From Mycolicibacterium lutetiense (lineage in GTDB: Bacteria > Actinomycetota > Actinomycetes > Mycobacteriales > Mycobacteriaceae): a DNA stretch of 64,000 nucleotides. The notes under the pieces are model-generated. The model saw nothing but the letters and a program-made list of their open reading frames with translations, was not told the origin of the DNA and did not search any database. Where the stretch lies: assembly GCF_017876775.1 (NCBI RefSeq), contig NZ_JAGIOP010000002.1:2294001-2358000 (forward strand), given 5' to 3'. Position 1 is the stretch's first letter, and each line of letters begins with the position of its first letter. Shown in pieces: positions 16,452-23,843 of this stretch. The translations under genes and the position numbers were made by a program.

Positions 16452-17360
16452 CTATACCGGCGCAATCGGCGGCGGCGCGACCGGACCCGGCGCGCTCGGC
16501 GGGGCAGCCGGCGTGGCCGGGGTCGGCGCTGCGGGGCTCAGTGCCGGGGCCGGGCCAGGAAGGTTCTGCGGCGCCGGTCCCATGTGTTGCGCCGGCCGGA
16601 CCGGCGGGACCTGCGATGGCTGCGACGGGCCGGTACCGACCAGCGTGGCCGGCGGAACCGCCTCGGTCGTCTGCTGCGCCCAGTCGTCCTGAAGCTTGCT
16701 CGCCGCGAACGCCGCGCCCTGGTTCACCAGACCGGCCTCCGCGTACTGGGTGTGGATACCGAAGCTTCGGCCCTGTGGGTCGCACACCAGGTCGTTGTCG
16801 ACGCACAGGTCGATGGCCTTGGCGGTGTAATTCGGCCCGACGACCACCGAGGGATTGTTGAGCACCTTCATGAATCGCGGCGACGGTTTCCCGAACAGCG
16901 CGACGGCCGCAACATGGTCGGCCACATCCGACGGCATCGGCGCAGGCACGTCTGCCGGTGAAACCCCGTCGGGCACAACGCTCGCAGTGACGAAGCCGAC
17001 GACGGCCGCACCCTGAGAGAACCCGCCGAGCACCATCTTGGTGTCAGGACAGTTGGCAACGGTGGTCATGATGCGGGCTCGCGCATCGGCGATTCCCTGG
17101 ACGGCGGTGGGAAAGTCAGTGGTGGCGGGGTAATCGACGGGATAGACCTCCACCGATTTGGTACCCACGTTGGCGCGCAACGCGTTGACGAACGCCTCGC
17201 CGGTATCGCCCAATCCAGGCGCTTCCATGGTGCCGCGGGCGAATATCACCTCGGCATCCGGACACGGCGCCGCATTGGTGGACGGCATCGTCGCGGTGCT
17301 CAGCACGGAAGCCGCCCCCGCAAGGACGGCGACCACAGCAGCACTTCCGCGCTTCCGCAC
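16452..17360 (-). CDS. Secreted cutinase-family esterase with proline-rich tail
   Basis: A 302-residue secreted serine esterase of the cutinase (CULP) family, expected to cleave short or medium acyl esters or lipids outside the cell. Starting at GTG 17360 gives a signal peptide (GSAAVVAVLAGAASVL) cleaved near residue 31. The catalytic triad is clear: Ser115 in GGFSQGA, Asp194 in LVCDP and His203 in FGIHTQY. Cysteines at 33/104 and 186/193 fit the two family disulfides. The last about 75 residues are a Pro/Ala-rich tail rare in minimal cutinases. The frame is open to 17525, so a longer product cannot be excluded, but the upstream residues do not look like a signal peptide. It is divergent from the tetR gene. 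Confidence 0.88.
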   Translation of the reverse strand: MRKRGSAAVVAVLAGAASVLSTATMPSTNAAPCPDAEVIFARGTMEAPGLGDTGEAFVNALRANVGTKSVEVYPVDYPATTDFPTAVQGIADARARIMTTVANCPDTKMVLGGFSQGAAVVGFVTASVVPDGVSPADVPAPMPSDVADHVAAVALFGKPSPRFMKVLNNPSVVVGPNYTAKAIDLCVDNDLVCDPQGRSFGIHTQYAEAGLVNQGAAFAASKLQDDWAQQTTEAVPPATLVGTGPSQPSQVPPVRPAQHMGPAPQNLPGPAPALSPAAPTPATPAAPPSAPGPVAPPPIAPV

Positions 17361-17598
17361 CAATTCACTGTGACACAGCACAGCGTGGATCGCGCCCCGA
17401 GAGTGCGAAGCATAGAGTTCCCTCAAGAACCAAAGAGAACTCTCAGGAAGTGGGCCAAGGGGTTTCGCGTCCATTCGACCCCGGCGCGCCCACCCAATTC
17501 CAGCGAAGTCCCTTTCCTGCAACATCTTTCGGCAATGACACGATCAGGGGACCCGGCGGCCTGCCGGCATCAGTGGATCTGCGTGGCAATGGCGCCAT

Positions 17599-17612
17599 TA
17601 CACTGCGATCCA
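17599..17612 (+). promoter_or_regulatory. Leaderless -10 element for tetR
   Basis: TACACT at 17599-17604 matches the actinobacterial -10 pattern TANNNT and is separated from ATG 17612 by 7 bp, which would put the transcription start on or next to the A of the start codon. No Shine-Dalgarno sequence is present. The same arrangement precedes gpsA in this window. Confidence 0.45.
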
Positions 17613-18325
17613 TGGGTAGACCGCCGGTGGCCCCCGGGACGCACGAAACGCCGGAGCCCACTGCAAAGCCCCGCGGGCAGCGCACGATCCGCGGACTCGA
17701 TGCCGAGCAGCGTCGCGCCCATCGCCGCGAACAACTGTTGACGGCTGCCTTCGAGCTGATCGCGCGCGACGGGTACCCCAACACCTCGATCGAGCAGATC
17801 TGCCAGGCGGCATATGTCGGCAACAAAGCGTTCTACGAGGTGTTCGGTAACAAAGAGGACTGCTATCTGGCCCTGCTGACTCAGATTGCAGAGCGAATCG
17901 AGAAGCAGGCGGTCGACGCACTCGCCGATGCCCCCGATGATCCCGACGAAACGGTCCACCGCCTGCTGTCGGCGTTCGCCCACGCGCTTGTCGACGATCC
18001 CCGCGTGGCGGTGGTGGCTTTCGGTGAATGCGCCGGGATCTCGCCGCGTGTCGAACGGCTTCGTCGCGAGAATCGCCGCTGGACCGCGGCTTTTCTCGAA
18101 GGACTGTGGCGGCAGCGCGAGTTTCCCAGCCTGCCCGAGGACGACGCGGTCGACTATCACGGCTTGGCGGTGTCCACCGTGGGTGGCCTGTTCGAGAGCG
18201 TGGCCGACTGGCTGCATCAACGAGAGATCAACAGCGACTCGCCGCCGACTATCGATACCCTGATCGGCACGATGACGACGTTCACCTCGGTGGTTCGCGC
18301 CGGGATCGCGGCGTCGGCGCGCTGA
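17612..18325 (+). CDS. TetR-family transcriptional regulator
   Basis: A 237-residue repressor-type regulator with an N-terminal arm of about 40 residues before the DNA-binding domain. The helix-turn-helix region reads REQLLTAAFELIARDGYPN then TSIEQICQAAYVG and NKAFYEVFGNKEDCYLAL, the classic TetR pattern. The C-terminal about 150 residues are the variable ligand and dimer domain; its ligand cannot be inferred. ATG 17612 lies 7 bp after TACACT (17599-17604), a good fit to a -10 box for a leaderless transcript. A perfect long palindrome sits just after its stop codon. Divergent cutinase and downstream PE-PPE hydrolase genes are the obvious candidate targets. Confidence 0.92.
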   Translation: MGRPPVAPGTHETPEPTAKPRGQRTIRGLDAEQRRAHRREQLLTAAFELIARDGYPNTSIEQICQAAYVGNKAFYEVFGNKEDCYLALLTQIAERIEKQAVDALADAPDDPDETVHRLLSAFAHALVDDPRVAVVAFGECAGISPRVERLRRENRRWTAAFLEGLWRQREFPSLPEDDAVDYHGLAVSTVGGLFESVADWLHQREINSDSPPTIDTLIGTMTTFTSVVRAGIAASAR

Positions 18326-18336
18326 ACTCGCAGAAC

Positions 18337-18364
18337 GTTTGCAACAAGAGTTCTTGTTGCAAAC
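18337..18364. promoter_or_regulatory. Perfect 13-bp-arm palindrome, probable operator
   Basis: GTTTGCAACAAGA and TCTTGTTGCAAAC form a perfect inverted repeat around a 2-bp centre, starting 12 bp after the tetR stop codon and about 160 bp before the first PE-PPE gene. It is AT-rich, unlike its surroundings. The near-zero loop and lack of a following T-run argue against an intrinsic terminator, and symmetry of this size suits a TetR-family dimer or double dimer. Binding by the adjacent TetR is an inference. Confidence 0.6.
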
Positions 18365-18389
18365 AGTCACCCTTGCCATAACTTCTACC

Positions 18390-18404
18390 CGCTGGTAACT
18401 TTCG
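18390..18404 (+). repeat. 15-bp element shared upstream of both PE-PPE genes, copy 1
   Basis: CGCTGGTAACTTTCG, 123 bp before the start at 18527. The identical 15-mer occurs at 20391-20405 before the second paralogue. Exact conservation outside the coding duplication suggests a shared promoter or regulatory element, or the edge of the duplicated segment. Confidence 0.5.
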
Positions 18405-18526
18405 GCTGCGCATGGCGTGGCGCCCGTCACAGTTCACCACTGATGTGTCGGTAGTCCCTCTAGAAATTTCGGCGGCGTCCAGACATCTGGCCGACCGGAC
18501 GAACCACGAGGAAAGAAGGAACAGGC

Positions 18527-20236
18527 ATGAACGGTCGGGGTCGCCGGGGGGTGCCGCCGCGCAGTGAGCGCCGGCAGCGCCGTTCACGTCGTTGGGCATC
18601 GATGTTGATGGCCGGCGGAGTCGTCGTCGCCGCATCGGCCGGGGTCACCGTCAGCACTCCATCCGCCACCTACAGCGCTGCGGTGCGGTTGGTCGGCACC
18701 ACGATCGGCGTGGGGCCCTCGTTCGACGGATTCGGGTTGAGCGTCCCGCTGTTCTTCTACGGCAGCACGGTGCCCGAAGGCGACTCGTTCCACACCGTCC
18801 CCTACCCCGCCCAGATCAGCCTCGACTTCCCGATCATCTCGGATCTGCCGGGCCTGTCCGACATTCCGTACTGGCCGCACTCGCTCAAGCGGTCCGCCCA
18901 GATCGGGGCGGGCTACCTCCAGCAGGACATCGCCAACACACCGGCCGACGACAAGGTCACGATCATCGGCATGTCACAAGGCACCCAGGTAGCCGAGATT
19001 GTGCGCGCCGAGATGGCCAAGGACCCGAATTACGTAGCCAACGCGGACAATTACGAGTTCGTCTTCATCGGTGACCCGTACCAGCCCAACGGCGGCATAC
19101 TGGCCCGCTTCACCTCGTTCAGCGATGTGCCCGTGCTCGGCGACATCTTCCCGCTGGGTCGGCCGGGACCGTCCGACAGCCCCTTCAAGACCACGTACTA
19201 CCAGAACCAGTACGACGGCTTCGCTGATTTCCCAGCGTATTTCAACGTGCTGTCCATCTCGAACGCTCTCTCCGGGATCCTGTTCCAGCATGTCTTTCCC
19301 GGCTATGTGCTGGAACATCCCGACGCCCCCAACGCCGTGTCCACCCAGGTCGGCAACACCACCTACGTGATGCTGCCCCAATATCTGCCGCTGTTGGCAC
19401 CGCTGCGGATTCCCGCATCCCTGATCGGTGCCGAACGGTTCGTCGATGCCATGGATCCGGTGCTGCGGGTGTTCATCGAGATGGGATATGACCGCATGGC
19501 AGATCCCAGCCAGGTCAAGGAATTCGGCTGGGTCACCCCATCGGAGAAGGTGCACGAGGCACTGAACGCGTTGCCCGGTGCATTCGAGCAGTCGCTGGCA
19601 ATTCTAGGCGGCGAGAAGTACACCCCCACGCTTCCCCAGCCCGTGGTCTCCGGCACCGAGCCCGAGACTCCGGTGACCGAGCATCCGATCGATCCCGTGG
19701 GTACCTCGCCATTCGAACAAGGGGTACGCCACACCGTCGTCGACGTGACGAAGGCGTTGTCGGAGGCAACCCGCCCACTGGCCAAGGTGCTACAGGCCAT
19801 CGGTGAGGCAACAGCGCCGAAGCACGCCGTCGAACCGGTTGACGGGACCGCGCCGGAAACTGCCGAAGTGACTGCCAAGGTCGCCGCCGACCCGGACACC
19901 GTGGCCAAAGCCGAACCCGAGGCCGATAGCGACACCGCGCCGAAACCCACTCATGTCAGTCGGAACGGGCGGGCGAGAACGGCCTCTCCCCAAACCGATT
20001 CGGCGCAGCGGCGACTGAGTGCGGTCCCGCATTCCGGTGGTTCCGGGAAGCGCGACGTGAACAGCGCACCCACCCGCACGTCGACCGACGAGCGGCGAGC
20101 GCGCTCGTCAACGGGAACCGATCACTCCGACCGAGCATCGGATCGATCAACGCGACGCGCTGCACAGCAGGCCGCGAAGTCGGCAGGCAGTCAGCGCACC
20201 GGGCAATCACGGCAAGACAGCGCGCACGCAAGTTAG
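18527..20236 (+). CDS. PE-PPE-domain alpha/beta hydrolase, first of a tandem pair
   Basis: A 569-residue membrane-anchored or secreted serine hydrolase. A very basic N-terminus (MNGRGRRGVPPRSERR) precedes one hydrophobic segment, SMLMAGGVVVAASAGVTV. The catalytic domain is of the PE-PPE type (PF08237), normally found behind PE or PPE domains but here standing alone: it has FFYGSTVPEGDSF, the nucleophile motif IGMSQGTQ with Ser150, and the downstream GDPYQPNGGI and YDGFADFP segments. The last about 170 residues are a low-complexity, basic tail. A good AAAGAAGG ribosome site precedes ATG 18527. Likely an esterase acting on envelope lipids; the substrate is unknown. It is about 70-75% identical by eye to the next gene across the hydrolase domain. 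Confidence 0.88.
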   Translation: MNGRGRRGVPPRSERRQRRSRRWASMLMAGGVVVAASAGVTVSTPSATYSAAVRLVGTTIGVGPSFDGFGLSVPLFFYGSTVPEGDSFHTVPYPAQISLDFPIISDLPGLSDIPYWPHSLKRSAQIGAGYLQQDIANTPADDKVTIIGMSQGTQVAEIVRAEMAKDPNYVANADNYEFVFIGDPYQPNGGILARFTSFSDVPVLGDIFPLGRPGPSDSPFKTTYYQNQYDGFADFPAYFNVLSISNALSGILFQHVFPGYVLEHPDAPNAVSTQVGNTTYVMLPQYLPLLAPLRIPASLIGAERFVDAMDPVLRVFIEMGYDRMADPSQVKEFGWVTPSEKVHEALNALPGAFEQSLAILGGEKYTPTLPQPVVSGTEPETPVTEHPIDPVGTSPFEQGVRHTVVDVTKALSEATRPLAKVLQAIGEATAPKHAVEPVDGTAPETAEVTAKVAADPDTVAKAEPEADSDTAPKPTHVSRNGRARTASPQTDSAQRRLSAVPHSGGSGKRDVNSAPTRTSTDERRARSSTGTDHSDRASDRSTRRAAQQAAKSAGSQRTGQSRQDSAHAS

Positions 20237-20390
20237 CCGTCGCCGGTGCCTGAAGGGTTTCGTCGACGGTGCGACCAGCACTGTCGACGAATCTTTGTTT
20301 GCCCCAATAACTCTTGACACTTTCTTGACGGCTCAAGTCCACAACTGCCCTTCGAGAAGATGCGCCGATCTCGCTATGGGGCACCGATTT

Positions 20391-20405
20391 CGCTGGTAAC
20401 TTTCG
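20391..20405 (+). repeat. 15-bp element shared upstream of both PE-PPE genes, copy 2
   Basis: CGCTGGTAACTTTCG, identical to 18390-18404, here only 31 bp before ATG 20437. The difference in distance to the start codon (122 versus 31 bp) means it cannot play exactly the same positional role in both promoters unless transcription starts differ. Confidence 0.5.
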
Positions 20406-20436
20406 CACCCGACGAGCGGGGAAAGAAGGCGCAGGC

Positions 20437-22005
20437 ATGATGAGTCGGGGTCGACGAGGGGCGCCGCCGCGCCGTGCACGCCGGTGGGGGGCGATGTTGA
20501 TGGCCGGTGGCGTCGTCGTCGCGGTCTCGGCGGGAGCCACCGTCAGCACCCCGACGGCCACCTACAGCGCCGCGGTTCGACTGGCCGGCACAACCATCGG
20601 GGTGGGCGCGTCATACGACGCGTTCGGTCTGAGCATCCCGATGTTCTTCTACGGAAGCATCGTTCCGGAAGGTGACACGTACCGCACCGTCCCCTATCCG
20701 GCACAGATCAGCATCAGCCTCCCGGTCATCTCAGACCTGCCGGGCTTGTCCGACCTTCCCTACTGGACACAGTCTTTGAAACGGTCCGAGGCGATCGGTG
20801 CCGGGTACCTGCTGCAGGACATCGCCAGAACGCCGGCCGGCGAGAAGGTGAGGATCATCGGCGTATCGCAGGGCACGCAGGTCGTCGAGATCGCGCGTAC
20901 CGAGATGGCCAAACTTTCGAATTATGTTGCCAATGCCGAGAATTACGAGTTCATCTTGCTCGGCGACCCATATCAGCCCAACGGCGGAATCCTGGCCCGC
21001 TTTGCCTCCTGGAGCGACCTGCCGGTGCTGGGTGACATCTTCCCGTTCGGCCGCCCGGGCCCCTCCGACAGCCCGTTCAAGACCACCTTCTACCAGAACC
21101 AATACGACGGTATCGCCGACTTCCCGGCATATTTCAACGTGCTGTCCATCGCGAACGCCCTTGCCGGACAGGTCTTTGAGCACGCCTTCCCCGGCTACGT
21201 GCTGGAGTATCCCGACGCGCCCAATGCCGTGTCCACCCAGGTCGGCAACACCACCTACGTGATGCTGCCCCAGCACCTTCCTCTCCTGGCACCGCTGCGG
21301 ATTCCCGCGGCGTTGATCGGTGCCGAACGATTCGTCGACGCCATCGACCCCGTGCTGCGGGTTTTCGTCGAGATGGGATACGACCGCACCGCAGACCCCA
21401 GCCGGGTCAAGGAATTCAGCTGGACCACCCCCGACGAGAAGATCCACGAAGCGTTGAACGCATTGCCCGGTGCGTTCGAGCAGTCCCTGGCGATCCTGCG
21501 CGGCGAGAAGTTTGTTCCGACCCTTCCCCAGCCCGTCGTCTCCGACGCCGAACCGGACACACCGCTGCCCGAGCATCCGGCCGATCCGGTGGGCACCTCA
21601 CCGTTCGAACAAGCGCTGCGCCAGGTGGTGGTCGACGTGGGGACGGTGGTGACGGGTGCCACCAGGCCGCTGGCGAAGGTGTTCCAGGACATCGGCGGTA
21701 GAGCACCGGCCCGGAAAACCGTTGAGGTGGCGGATGAGACCGGCGACGAGAACGCCGTCGCCGCACCGAAGTCCACACCTACTCGTCGTCTCAGTCGGCC
21801 CGCGAGAATCCAATCGGACTCGCCGCACACCGGTGTGGCGCCGCGATCGAAGGCGGCCCCGGGGGCGAAGGGTAACGACCGGGATTCCGTTCGCTCGAAG
21901 ATCCGATCGACGATTCGCTCGGCCAAGCCGGCCAAGCCGGACCCGAAATCCACCCACTCGCAGCGCCACCGCCCCTCGCAGCACCGGGGTGACCGCGCGG
22001 GTTAA
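20437..22005 (+). CDS. PE-PPE-domain alpha/beta hydrolase, second of a tandem pair
   Basis: A 522-residue paralogue of the preceding protein with the same order of parts: basic N-terminus (MMSRGRRGAPPRRARR), one hydrophobic segment, hydrolase domain with FFYGSIVPEGDTY and nucleophile Ser144 in IGVSQGTQ, and a basic disordered tail. ATG 20437 follows GGAAAGAAGG. The two genes share a 47-bp block with no mismatch (19334-19380 and 21226-21272), so the duplication is fairly recent or has been homogenised by gene conversion. Domain differences are conservative, but the tails have diverged, suggesting different localisation or partner contacts rather than different chemistry. Confidence 0.88.
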   Translation: MMSRGRRGAPPRRARRWGAMLMAGGVVVAVSAGATVSTPTATYSAAVRLAGTTIGVGASYDAFGLSIPMFFYGSIVPEGDTYRTVPYPAQISISLPVISDLPGLSDLPYWTQSLKRSEAIGAGYLLQDIARTPAGEKVRIIGVSQGTQVVEIARTEMAKLSNYVANAENYEFILLGDPYQPNGGILARFASWSDLPVLGDIFPFGRPGPSDSPFKTTFYQNQYDGIADFPAYFNVLSIANALAGQVFEHAFPGYVLEYPDAPNAVSTQVGNTTYVMLPQHLPLLAPLRIPAALIGAERFVDAIDPVLRVFVEMGYDRTADPSRVKEFSWTTPDEKIHEALNALPGAFEQSLAILRGEKFVPTLPQPVVSDAEPDTPLPEHPADPVGTSPFEQALRQVVVDVGTVVTGATRPLAKVFQDIGGRAPARKTVEVADETGDENAVAAPKSTPTRRLSRPARIQSDSPHTGVAPRSKAAPGAKGNDRDSVRSKIRSTIRSAKPAKPDPKSTHSQRHRPSQHRGDRAG

Positions 22006-23660
22006 CCGTCCGAGCGTGGGGGCTGCGGACGACGCTGGATCCGCAGCGCCTGCGTCGGCACCTGAAGATCGGTCGTCGGCGGTGCCGCCAGCACGGTCGT
22101 CGAATCCTCCTTCAGCCGAACGATTCTCGGCACCGATGCCGCCCGGGGTTGCCGGACGATGGTCGGGGGCGCGGAATCCTCAGCAGGCCTGGCCGGCACG
22201 ACCTCCGTCGGCGGTTCCGGGGCCGCAGGCTTGGCCGAACGGGTTTCGCGTCGCACCAGATAGCCGGCGAACGGTCCGGTGAACACCATCACCGCCAGCA
22301 CGAGCACACTGAGCACACACACCGCGACATCGAAGGTGCTGGTGATCTGCTGGGCCAGGTTGTTACCGTAGATCGCCGCGGGCGCCGGCCCCGCGTAGCG
22401 CGGTGCCAGGGCCACACCGATCGCCACGTTCGCCACGGTGAAGACGAACAACACGGCGCTGAATGCCGCGGCCACCGTCGTCGACGTCAGCCCCCTGTCG
22501 AGCTGGCGGTGCAACCACCGCGCAACCAACGCGGTCACCAGGTTGAACACCGTCATCGCGACCGTGTCGTACAACGCGCGCGGGAGATCCAGCGACAGGG
22601 CGATCACGAAGTCGACGACCCGCAGCGCCGCCGCGGCGAACGCCCAGAAAGCGATCAGCGTCAGGCACTTCTGCGCGGCGCCGCGGTAGGCACCGATGGT
22701 CGGCGGCTTGATCAGGAAGACGGCGTACAGCGTCGTCGGCGCAACGATCGCGCCCGCCGCGGCCCAGGCGAGGTAGCCCTCGTAGCCCACGGCCGCCGTC
22801 GAGGTGTTCTGGGCGATGCCGTGAAAGGCGTCGATATCTCGGCCGATACCGACCAACCACACCAGGGTGGCGGCGATCGCACCCGAGACAGCGATGGCCG
22901 TCGTGGCCAATCGGGCCGCCCCGGTGCGCTCGGTCAGCCACCGTGAGGCGATGACCAGAGCGATCATCGCCTCCGCCCCGTAGAGCACGGTGGTGACGAT
23001 GACGGCGATGTCGTGACCGCCGAACTCGACCTGGGTGACGAACAGATACCGCAGCCGCCAGTAGACGTTGAATGCGACCGACAGCGTCGCCAGCGCGATC
23101 GACAGGAAACCGATCACCCGCGCTATCGCATACCAGCGCCGAAACTTGTTGTCCTCGATCGTGATCGACGTGATCGGCGGCTGCCCGGCCAACAGTGCAC
23201 CCGCGACTCCGAGCAGCATGCCCGGACCCACCCCCGGCGGGACGGCCCCGGTGCCGCCGCCGCGCACGGTCTGCACCACGTGATAGCCGACGAAACCGAT
23301 GACCACAATCAGGTAGGCGGCGCTCAGCACCAGCCGGATCAGGCTGGTACGACGAACATCGGACTTGGGAGTACCGAGGCGGAACGGACCCAGGTGCGGC
23401 GCCAGTGCGGCGGCGATCGCCAGCAGCGTCACGACGGCCAGCAGGACGAACGTCGACCCGGCACTGCCGGGGACACCGACGCCGAATTCCAGGTTCCACG
23501 GGAGGAGCATCGCGATGACGAGCAGCACCACGGCGAGGCCGTCACGCACCCGGTTGGTCCGGCTGGGTACATAACCGACCCGAGGAGAACGCTCGGCAGC
23601 CGGCGCGGCCGCGGTTGCCACCTCGACGGTGGCGGACGCGTCGTAACGCTCGTCGCTCAC
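22002..23660 (-). CDS. Polytopic membrane protein of unknown function with disordered C-terminus
   Basis: A 552-residue protein starting at GTG 23660, which follows AGAGAGGAA. After a short Ala-rich N-terminus it has about 11 hydrophobic helices (for example GLAVVLLVIAMLLPW, LIRLVLSAAYLIVVIGFVGY, LIAFWAFAAAALRVVDFVIA), then a cytoplasmic-type tail of about 90 residues rich in Pro, Ala, Arg and Thr. No transporter signature or catalytic motif was recognised. It is divergent from the proline-rich DUF7159-type gene (183-bp gap), and its stop overlaps the last 4 bp of the convergent PE-PPE gene. Probably an actinobacterial membrane family; function unknown. Confidence 0.8.
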   Translation of the reverse strand: MSDERYDASATVEVATAAAPAAERSPRVGYVPSRTNRVRDGLAVVLLVIAMLLPWNLEFGVGVPGSAGSTFVLLAVVTLLAIAAALAPHLGPFRLGTPKSDVRRTSLIRLVLSAAYLIVVIGFVGYHVVQTVRGGGTGAVPPGVGPGMLLGVAGALLAGQPPITSITIEDNKFRRWYAIARVIGFLSIALATLSVAFNVYWRLRYLFVTQVEFGGHDIAVIVTTVLYGAEAMIALVIASRWLTERTGAARLATTAIAVSGAIAATLVWLVGIGRDIDAFHGIAQNTSTAAVGYEGYLAWAAAGAIVAPTTLYAVFLIKPPTIGAYRGAAQKCLTLIAFWAFAAAALRVVDFVIALSLDLPRALYDTVAMTVFNLVTALVARWLHRQLDRGLTSTTVAAAFSAVLFVFTVANVAIGVALAPRYAGPAPAAIYGNNLAQQITSTFDVAVCVLSVLVLAVMVFTGPFAGYLVRRETRSAKPAAPEPPTEVVPARPAEDSAPPTIVRQPRAASVPRIVRLKEDSTTVLAAPPTTDLQVPTQALRIQRRPQPPRSDG

Positions 23661-23843
23661 GTACCGATTCCTCTCTATGAGTGACCCCGCACGGGACCCA
23701 ACCAGCGTGCTCACTTTTGCTCCGGCGCACAAGCGGCGCTGGCAGCCGCGGTCGTTCGGCCACCAAGGCCCGCCGAGGCTGTGCGGTAGCTTGGATTTGT
23801 CTGTCGGGGCCCGTTGTACATGCACGAAGCAAGGAGAGGAACC

